This document shows positions 39,194 through 45,158 of a stretch of DNA of 45,158 nucleotides, in pieces. The translations under genes and the position numbers were made by a program. Under the pieces are notes generated by a model that made no database searches, had not been told where the DNA came from, and worked only from the letters and a program-made list of their open reading frames with translations. The first letter of the stretch is position 1. Each line of letters opens with the position of its first letter. The stretch is from DATDAH01 sp036525535. GTDB taxonomy: Bacteria > Actinomycetota > Acidimicrobiia > Acidimicrobiales > DATDAH01. The stretch covers positions 1 through 45,158 of the forward strand of contig DATDAH010000234.1 of assembly GCA_036525535.1 (NCBI GenBank), written 5' to 3'.

Positions 39194-40561
39194 ATGTCGC
39201 TGTACAAGCGCCTGCAGGACGGGGGAGGAGCCCCCGCGGGTCAGAGCGGCCTGCGGGACCCTGTGCTCGACGAGCTGCGGCACAAGATCCACCACGTCCT
39301 CATCGACGAGCTGGGCCCCATCCTCTACGACAAGCGGATCTCCGAGGAGGACCTGCGTCGTCGGGTCCACGAGCAGCTCCACGCCGCCCTGGCGCAGGAG
39401 CGGGCGCCGCTGTCGGCCGCCGACAAGGCCCAGCTCATCCAGGACGTCTCCGACGACATCCTCGGCTACGGCCCCATCGACCGGCTGCTCAACGACGAGG
39501 AGCTGACCGAGGTCATGGTCAACGGACCGAGCTCGGTCTACATCGAGCGCTCCGGCAAGCTCGAGAAGACCGACGCCCGCTTCGTGGACGAGGAGCACCT
39601 CCGCCGCATCATCGACAAGATCGTCAGTGAGGTCGGTCGTCGCCTGGACGAGTCGAGCCCCATGGTGGACGCCCGTCTGCCCGACGGCTCCCGCGTCAAC
39701 GCGGTGATCCACCCGCTGGCCATCGGTGGGCCCTTCCTCACCATCCGAAAGTTCTCCAAGGACCCGTTCCAGATCGACGACCTGATCCGCTTCGGGACCC
39801 TGAACGCCGCCTCGGCCCGCTTCCTGCAGGCCTGCGTGGTCGGGCGCCTGAACCTGATCGTCGCCGGCGGTACCGGTACCGGCAAGACCACGACCTTGAA
39901 CGTGCTCTCCTCCTTCATCCCCGCCGACGAGCGCATCGTCACCATCGAGGACGCCAAGGAGCTCCAGCTGCACCAGGACCACGTCCTGGCGTTGGAGGCC
40001 CGCCCGCCCAACATCGAGGGTCGGGGCCAGGTCACCATCCGTGACCTCGTCAAGAACGCCCTGCGCATGCGTCCCGACCGGATCGTGGTCGGGGAGTGTC
40101 GTGCCGGCGAGGCCCTGGACATGCTCCAGGCCATGAACACGGGCCATGACGGCTCGATCACGACCATCCACTCCAACACGCCTCGGGACACCCTGTCCCG
40201 TATCGAGACGATGACCCTGATGGCGGGCTTCGACCTGCCGGTCCGGGCCATCCGGGAGCAGATGGCCTCCGCGCTGGACTGCATCGTGCAGCTGACCCGA
40301 CTGCGGGACGGCACCCGGCGCATCACCCACGTGACCGAGGTGCAGGGCATGGAGGGCGACGTCATCACCCTCCAGGACGTGTTCCTGTTCGACTACGGCG
40401 CCGGCGTGGACGAGCGCGGCAAGTTCCGGGGCCACCTCAAGGCCACGGGCGTTCGCCCCAAGTTCACCGAGAAGCTCCAGGACCTGGGCATCCGCCTCGG
40501 CCCCGAGGTCTTCCAGCCCGAGCCCTCCGGCGGACACCAGATGATCGGTTCCGCCCGATGA
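39194..40561 (+). CDS. cpaF: Pilus assembly ATPase CpaF/TadA
   Basis: The motor ATPase of the Tad pilus, 455 residues. An N-terminal helical region with VSDDILGYGPIDRLLNDEELTE... leads to Walker A GGTGTGKTTTLNVLSS, an Asp-box region TIEDAKELQL, Walker B RPDRIVVGECRAGEA, and the His box DGSITTIHSNTPRD. ATG 39194 has GAGGAG six bases upstream (39182-39187). Its stop overlaps the next start by ATGA. Confidence 0.96.
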   Translation: MSLYKRLQDGGGAPAGQSGLRDPVLDELRHKIHHVLIDELGPILYDKRISEEDLRRRVHEQLHAALAQERAPLSAADKAQLIQDVSDDILGYGPIDRLLNDEELTEVMVNGPSSVYIERSGKLEKTDARFVDEEHLRRIIDKIVSEVGRRLDESSPMVDARLPDGSRVNAVIHPLAIGGPFLTIRKFSKDPFQIDDLIRFGTLNAASARFLQACVVGRLNLIVAGGTGTGKTTTLNVLSSFIPADERIVTIEDAKELQLHQDHVLALEARPPNIEGRGQVTIRDLVKNALRMRPDRIVVGECRAGEALDMLQAMNTGHDGSITTIHSNTPRDTLSRIETMTLMAGFDLPVRAIREQMASALDCIVQLTRLRDGTRRITHVTEVQGMEGDVITLQDVFLFDYGAGVDERGKFRGHLKATGVRPKFTEKLQDLGIRLGPEVFQPEPSGGHQMIGSAR

Positions 40562-42504
40562 GGATCCTGCGCGCCGCCCTCGGCGGCCTGCTCACCGCGG
40601 CCGTCCTGGCCGGCCCGGCCATCGCCTTCGCGGCCGACGACGAGGCCGCCGCGCCGTACCTGGCCGTCCGCGGCGTCGACTCGACCGGCGGCGACGTCGT
40701 GCGCCTGACCGTTGCCTACGAGGGCGACGAGGGCGACCTGGCCGGCGCCGTCGTCACCGACAACGGCAGCGAGCGCCCGCTCTCGGGCGACGTCGTGCCC
40801 CTGGCCACCACCGGCGCGAGCCGGGCCGTGGTCATCGCCGTGGACACCTCCGAGGCGATGGACCCGGTCATGGCCGACATCCGCGACTCGGTCACCGCGG
40901 TCGTCGAGGGCCTGCCCGGCGACGTTCCGGTCGGGATCGTGACCTTTGCCGACCGTGTCGTGCCCGTCCGGGCCCTGACCACGGACCGCGCGCGGATCCT
41001 CGACACGATCAGCCAGCTGCAGGCCAACGGCGAGAGCGTCCTCTGGGACGGGATCGCGGGCTCGGCCGAGCTCCTGGCCACCGACGCACCCGACGCCCAG
41101 CCCAGCGTGGTCGTGGTGACGGGTAGCGGAAACCTCGCGTCGGTCAGCACCTCCGGCGACGCCGTCGGGGCCCTGCGCAACGCCGGTGCCCCGGCCTACA
41201 TCGTCGGCCTCGAGGGCGCACGCCTCGACACCGGTGGGCTCGAGGACGTCGTCGAACGGGCTGGAGGCCGACTCCTCACCACGGGCGACTCCGAGGCGCT
41301 CGACGAGATGGGCACGACGATGGCGGCGACGGTCGACCAGCAGTACGTCCTCGCCTACGAGCCCCCGACCGGCGATGAGGCCGAGGCGGTGGCTGACATC
41401 CAGGTCCAAGTCGGTGACTCGACGACGGCTGCCACCTTCGTGCGGGGCTCGGAGTCGGACAAGCCGGCCGACCTCTTCGCCGAACCGCCGCTCCCCGTCC
41501 ACGACGGCCTGCTCCAGAGTGATCTGGCCAAGTTCGTGGGGGTCGGCCTCATCCTCCTGGCCGCCGCGCTCGGGGCCTTCGCCCTGATCATGCTGACCCA
41601 GCGGGACACCAGCCACCTGACCAACGTCCTGCAGCCGTACTCCGAAGGCTTCGTCGACGACAGCTCGATCATCGACGACGACGCGGACGGCGGGCTGGCC
41701 AAGACGGCCCTGATCCAGCGCGCCGTCGAGATGACTGGGGACTTCGCCGAGCGGCAGGGCTTCCTCGCCGCGGTCGAAGCCAAGCTGGAGCGGGCCGACC
41801 TGCCCCTCCGGGCGGCGGAGGCCCTGTTCTTCTACGCCTCCATGGTCGCGGTCGTGGGCCTGCTCAGCCTGGTGTTGCTCCAGAACCTGGTCGGCACCAT
41901 CGTCATCACGGTCTTGGCCATCATGATCCCGAAGGCGGCGGTCAACTTCAAGGCCAAGCGCCGACTGAAGAAGTTCAACAACCAGCTCCCCGACATGCTC
42001 GCCCTCCTCTCCGGGACGCTGCGGGCCGGCTACTCCCTCATGCAGGGCGTCGAGGCCGTGTCCCGGGAAGTGGAGGACCCGATCGGCTACGAGCTGCGTC
42101 GGGTCGTGACCGAGTCCCGTCTGGGCCGGCCGCTCGACGAAGCGCTCGACGCGGCCGCGGAGCGGATGGGCAGCGCGGACTTCCGGTGGGCCGTCATGGC
42201 CATCGGGATCCAGCGCGAAGTCGGCGGGAACCTGGCGGAACTGCTGATGACGGTGTCGGAGACCATGACGGCCCGGGAGCGGCTTCGCCGGGACGTCGAT
42301 GCGCTCACGGCGGAAGGCAAGGTCTCGGCCATGGTCCTCGGGCTCCTGCCCCTGGGCCTCGGCGCGGCCATGTTCGTCATCAACCCGGAGTACATCGGCG
42401 TCCTGTTCAGCGAGAAGCTCGGGAACATGATGCTGGGCGGCGCGGTGCTGCTCGCCGGCTTCGGGTTCTGGTGGATGAAGAAGCTCATCGAGATCGACGT
42501 CTGA
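40558..42504 (+). CDS. tadB: TadB inner-membrane protein fused to an extracytoplasmic VWA domain
   Basis: A 648-residue fusion. Residues 1-25 are a signal peptide (ending AGPAIAFA). About 86-270 form a von Willebrand A domain: VVIAVDTSEAM with Asp96 and Ser98 of the metal site, VGIVTFADRV, and Asp164 in SVLWDGI. One helix (about 327-347) crosses the membrane. The rest is TadB: two helices near 425-465, the T2SSF domain (LPDMLALLSGTLRAGYSLMQ, QREVGGNLAELLMTVSETM) and C-terminal helices. Normal TadB has about 300 residues. The VWA part may bind pilin, wall or surface ligands. Confidence 0.93.
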   Translation: MRILRAALGGLLTAAVLAGPAIAFAADDEAAAPYLAVRGVDSTGGDVVRLTVAYEGDEGDLAGAVVTDNGSERPLSGDVVPLATTGASRAVVIAVDTSEAMDPVMADIRDSVTAVVEGLPGDVPVGIVTFADRVVPVRALTTDRARILDTISQLQANGESVLWDGIAGSAELLATDAPDAQPSVVVVTGSGNLASVSTSGDAVGALRNAGAPAYIVGLEGARLDTGGLEDVVERAGGRLLTTGDSEALDEMGTTMAATVDQQYVLAYEPPTGDEAEAVADIQVQVGDSTTAATFVRGSESDKPADLFAEPPLPVHDGLLQSDLAKFVGVGLILLAAALGAFALIMLTQRDTSHLTNVLQPYSEGFVDDSSIIDDDADGGLAKTALIQRAVEMTGDFAERQGFLAAVEAKLERADLPLRAAEALFFYASMVAVVGLLSLVLLQNLVGTIVITVLAIMIPKAAVNFKAKRRLKKFNNQLPDMLALLSGTLRAGYSLMQGVEAVSREVEDPIGYELRRVVTESRLGRPLDEALDAAAERMGSADFRWAVMAIGIQREVGGNLAELLMTVSETMTARERLRRDVDALTAEGKVSAMVLGLLPLGLGAAMFVINPEYIGVLFSEKLGNMMLGGAVLLAGFGFWWMKKLIEIDV

Positions 42505-42516
42505 GAGGCCTGACCG

Positions 42517-43428
42517 ATGCTGTTCCTCGCCCTCGCTCTCATTGCCGGAGCGGTCGGGTTCGTCTTCTACATGCTCCTCAGCGACGCCGAGGAGAAGGCC
42601 ACGGTCCGCTCCTCGCTGCGCCAGCTCGAGGGCTACGAGGTCCAGGACGTCCGTGACCAGGAGCTGCTGATCCCGCTCTACCAGCGGGCCCTGCTCCCCA
42701 TCCTGAAGGGCCTGACCGCCCTGGGCGGCCGGTTCACGCCGGTCGGCTACGTGGACACCGTGCGCAAGAAGTTCGTCTACGCCGGGCGCATCTCCGCCGA
42801 CGGTGTGGACCGCTTCCTGGCCATCCGGGTGATCACCGTGGTGCTCATCCCGGCCTGGTTCATCTTCGTCACCGTCTTCCTGCCCGTCACGGGGATCCTG
42901 CGCCTCGGGGCCCTCGGCCTCGGCGGGGTCATCCTCGCCCTGGGGCCGGACTCGGTGCTGAACCGCCGGGTCGAGGAGCGCCAGTCGATCATGCAGCGCA
43001 AGCTGCCGGACATCCTCGACCTGCTCACCATCAGCGTCGAAGCCGGCCTGGGCTTCGAGCAGGCCGTCGACCGGACGGTGGGCTCGGTCCCCGGGCCGCT
43101 GTCCGACGAGTTCGCCCGGATGTTGGGTGAGCTCCGGGCGGGTTCCTCGCGGGCCGACGCCATGCGAGCCATGGAGAAGCGGACGAACGTGCCCGAGATC
43201 CGCTCCTTCGTGCTGGCCATCCTCCAGGCCGACGCCTTCGGCGTCTCCATCGGGCGGGTGCTGCGGGCCCAGGCCGACGAGATGCGGATCAAGCGCCGCC
43301 AGCTGGCCCAGGAGAAGGCTCAGAAGGCCCCGGTCAAGATGCTCATCCCCATGGTGTTCTGCATCTTCCCGGCGTTGTTCGTGGTGGTCATCGGACCGGC
43401 CATGATCAACATCTCCCGAAGCTTCTGA
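42517..43428 (+). CDS. tadC: Tad pilus inner-membrane protein TadC
   Basis: The second T2SSF platform protein, 303 residues. An N-terminal helix, helices near 102-145, the T2SSF core LPDILDLLTISVEAGLGFEQA (one of its 20-residue parts) with ILQADAFGVSIGRVLRAQ, and a C-terminal helix. ATG 42517 has GAGAGG (42503-42508) eight bases upstream. It is 12 bases after tadB. No pilin, TadV or TadE/F gene is in the window, so they lie elsewhere. Confidence 0.93.
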   Translation: MLFLALALIAGAVGFVFYMLLSDAEEKATVRSSLRQLEGYEVQDVRDQELLIPLYQRALLPILKGLTALGGRFTPVGYVDTVRKKFVYAGRISADGVDRFLAIRVITVVLIPAWFIFVTVFLPVTGILRLGALGLGGVILALGPDSVLNRRVEERQSIMQRKLPDILDLLTISVEAGLGFEQAVDRTVGSVPGPLSDEFARMLGELRAGSSRADAMRAMEKRTNVPEIRSFVLAILQADAFGVSIGRVLRAQADEMRIKRRQLAQEKAQKAPVKMLIPMVFCIFPALFVVVIGPAMINISRSF

Positions 43429-43454
43429 GCCGCCGGACGACCGGGGCGACGACG

Positions 43455-44903
43455 ATGGCGACCATCCAGGCGCCTCGTCGCGACCCGGAGCCGGACGGCC
43501 AGGCGCCCGAGGCGCCTGAGGTCCGCCGCCGAGAGGTCACCCTGGCCGGCTTGACCGGCCTGGTGGTCACCGTGGCGGGCCTGCTCATCGGCCTGCAGCG
43601 CCTGCAGGACAACAGCTTCCTCACCCACCTGGCCACCGGCCGTCTCATCCTCGACGCCGGCGTCCCCAGCACGGACCCGTACAGCTTCACCGCCCATGGG
43701 GCGGCCTGGACCGTGCAGTCCTGGCTGGCATCGGTCGTCTACGCCCTGGTGGAGGACGTGGCCGGACTGGCCGGTGTCCGCCTCCTGATCGGCCTGGGCA
43801 CGGCCCTGCTGGCCTACCTGCTCTGGCGCCTGACCGAGCCCGCCGGCGCCGTGGTGGCCCGAGCGGCCCTCGTGATGCCCGTCATGGTGATCGGCAGCGA
43901 GATGTGGACCGAGCGGCCGATGCTCTTCGGCTTCATCGGCCTGGCCGTCGTGGCCCTGCTGGCCAACGGGGACGGCAAGGCCTGGTGGTGCGTTCCCCTC
44001 TTCGCCGTGTGGGTCAACGTCCACGGCTCGTTTCCCCTGGGCCTGGTCCTCGTCGGCACCCTCCTGGTCGGCCGCCGGCTCGACCGGCAGTCGCCCCGCC
44101 GAGAGCTCCACGTCCTCGGTTGGTCGGTCCTGGGCGTGCTCCTGGGCGCCATCAACCCCATCGGGCCCCGCCTCCTGGTCTTTCCGCTCGAGCTGCTCCA
44201 GAAGTCCGACGTGCTGTCGTTCATCGACGAGTGGAAGCCGGCCGACTTCGGCGACACGATGACCCGGGTCCTCGTGGTCCAGGTGGCCGTCGCCGTCGTC
44301 CTCGGTCTGCGCCTGCGCAGCTTCCGGGCCCTGCTGCCCACGGCCGTGTTCTTCGTCGCCGCTCTCCTGGGCAGCCGCAACGTCGGCCCGGCCAGCATCG
44401 TCGCACTGGCCTGCATGGCGCCCGGCCTGCGGGGCCTCGGGAGCGATCTGGGCGACGAGCCGAAGCCCGTCTTCCGCACCGCCGCACTGGTGGTCGGGGC
44501 CCTGGCCCTGGCCGTCACCCTCGGGTCACTGCTGACCGGCCCCCAGACCGCCCTCGACAGCTATCCCACCGATGCCGTCGCCTGGATGGATGCCCACGGC
44601 TACATGGAGCCCGAGTCCCGGGTCATCACCCGGGACTTCGTCGGCAACTACCTCGAGGCCCGCTACGGCACCGACGTCCAGGTCTTCATGGACGACCGCT
44701 ACGACATGTTCCCGAGGCCCGTGGTCGACGACTACATCGACTTGGTCCGAGGCAACGGTGAGTGGACCGAGATCGCCGACCGCTGGGACGCCGACGCCGT
44801 GCTCTGGGACGAGGACACCAATCTCTACGACCGCCTCGAAGCAGCCGAGGAGTGGGACGTCGTCTACCGCGACGACACGTGGATCGTCGCCGTCCCCTCC
44901 TGA
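43455..44903 (+). CDS. Polytopic membrane protein, possibly GT-C glycosyltransferase-like
   Basis: A 482-residue protein. After a polar N-terminus come about nine hydrophobic segments from residue 28 to 365, then a soluble C-terminal domain of about 110 residues with many Asp and Trp (VQVFMDDRYDMFP, WDADAVLWDEDTNLYD). The first loop has FLTHLATGRLILDAGVPSTDPYSF; acidic and His residues in the first outer loop, then the helix bundle, recall GT-C enzymes, but the usual DD/ED motif is not certain. It follows tadC by 26 bases and may be co-transcribed; glycosylation of the pilus is one idea. Confidence 0.7.
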   Translation: MATIQAPRRDPEPDGQAPEAPEVRRREVTLAGLTGLVVTVAGLLIGLQRLQDNSFLTHLATGRLILDAGVPSTDPYSFTAHGAAWTVQSWLASVVYALVEDVAGLAGVRLLIGLGTALLAYLLWRLTEPAGAVVARAALVMPVMVIGSEMWTERPMLFGFIGLAVVALLANGDGKAWWCVPLFAVWVNVHGSFPLGLVLVGTLLVGRRLDRQSPRRELHVLGWSVLGVLLGAINPIGPRLLVFPLELLQKSDVLSFIDEWKPADFGDTMTRVLVVQVAVAVVLGLRLRSFRALLPTAVFFVAALLGSRNVGPASIVALACMAPGLRGLGSDLGDEPKPVFRTAALVVGALALAVTLGSLLTGPQTALDSYPTDAVAWMDAHGYMEPESRVITRDFVGNYLEARYGTDVQVFMDDRYDMFPRPVVDDYIDLVRGNGEWTEIADRWDADAVLWDEDTNLYDRLEAAEEWDVVYRDDTWIVAVPS

Positions 44904-44947
44904 ACCCCGGCGTTCTCGCTCGACCGAGGTGCCTGACCTTCGGGTGG

Positions 44948-45158
44948 TCAGCGGGTTTGGCCGGGTCTTCGGGTGAATTGTCGGCCGTCGGGGCTTCGGG
45001 CGGTGACGGTCCCGGTGCCGGGGTCGCGTCGGAGCCGCCAGCCGGTGTGGTGGATGAGGTTGTGATGCCTCCGGCACAACAGGACGCCGTTGTCGAGGTC
45101 GGTGGAGCCGTCGTCGTCCCAGGGTTGGAGGTGGTGGGCGTCGCACCATTTGGGCTTC
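44948..45158 (-). CDS. HNH endonuclease (DUF222/13E12 type), N-terminal part missing
   Basis: The last 69 residues of a minus-strand frame cut by the window edge. The HNH nuclease motif is complete: KWCDAHHLQPWDDDGS, then DNGVLLCRRHHNLIHH. This end is typical of the DUF222-HNH proteins that occur in many copies in actinobacteria and are linked to REP13E12-like mobile sequences. It converges on the polytopic membrane protein gene with 44 bases between. Confidence 0.88.
   Translation of the reverse strand, partial: KPKWCDAHHLQPWDDDGSTDLDNGVLLCRRHHNLIHHTGWRLRRDPGTGTVTARSPDGRQFTRRPGQTR

Noticed and set aside
36751..39207. An 818-codon minus-strand frame antisense to cpaB and cpaE
   Set aside because: Both pilus genes are clear in the other strand; the frame is Gly/Asp/Val-rich and without motifs.
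1..45158. CRISPR arrays, rRNA genes, insertion sequences or a replication origin
   Set aside because: No regularly spaced repeats, rRNA-like sequence, transposase frame or DnaA-box cluster were noticed. The HNH gene at the right edge is the only feature linked to mobile DNA.

Overview
The window is chromosomal DNA of a very GC-rich actinobacterium. Most third codon positions are G or C, GTG and TTG starts are common, and nearly every gene overlaps or abuts its neighbour. A mycothiol synthase and an ANTAR regulator beside polA and rpsA support the phylum. A separate trpF beside hisA, a classical FabZ/FabF-type fatty-acid locus and a Tad locus with a von Willebrand-TadB fusion fit the class Acidimicrobiia (Iamia/Ilumatobacter-like). 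That class placement is inference.

Layout. (1) 1-7380, housekeeping genes on both strands: partial menG, an Eis-like acetyltransferase, a methyltransferase, two small membrane proteins, a sugar nucleotidyltransferase, rlmN, a VIT-family transporter, mshD and nth. (2) 7442-19075, a head-to-tail his-trp supra-operon: hisD-C-B-H-A-F, a GroES-like gene, hisI, trpE, ygfZ, trpC, trpF, trpB, trpA. It is followed by an HU gene and a strong hairpin. (3) 19601-24024, a likely accessory cassette: a 906-residue FtsX-type permease, two ABC ATPases (one with degenerate motifs) and a 110-residue orphan protein. (4) 24064-29345, bcp and fabZ on the plus strand facing a minus-strand fatty-acid operon fabD-fabH-fabG-acpP-fabF. 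(5) 29413-30694, tRNA-Leu(CAA) flanked by coding-like relics and small genes. (6) 30776-36704, pdtaR, polA, a 59-residue secreted or membrane protein, a methyltransferase and rpsA, an order like that of mycobacteria. (7) 36922-43428, a Tad/Flp pilus operon (cpaB, cpaE, cpaF, VWA-tadB, tadC), then a polytopic membrane protein and the end of an HNH endonuclease gene.

The most coherent unlisted signal is regulatory. Many genes have a TANNNT hexamer, or a CACACT variant, ending 6-8 bases before the start codon, which is the geometry of leaderless transcription. In two divergent pairs the -10 elements of both strands overlap. In two places the TAG stop codon of one gene is also the first half of the next gene's -10. 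Other points worth a second look are a FabD with a C-terminal lipoyl-like domain, a TadB with an extracytoplasmic VWA domain, the ABC cassette with its orphan protein, and a 29-bp repeat joining bcp to fabZ.

Many very long open frames lie antisense to these genes. They are by-products of the base composition and were left out.
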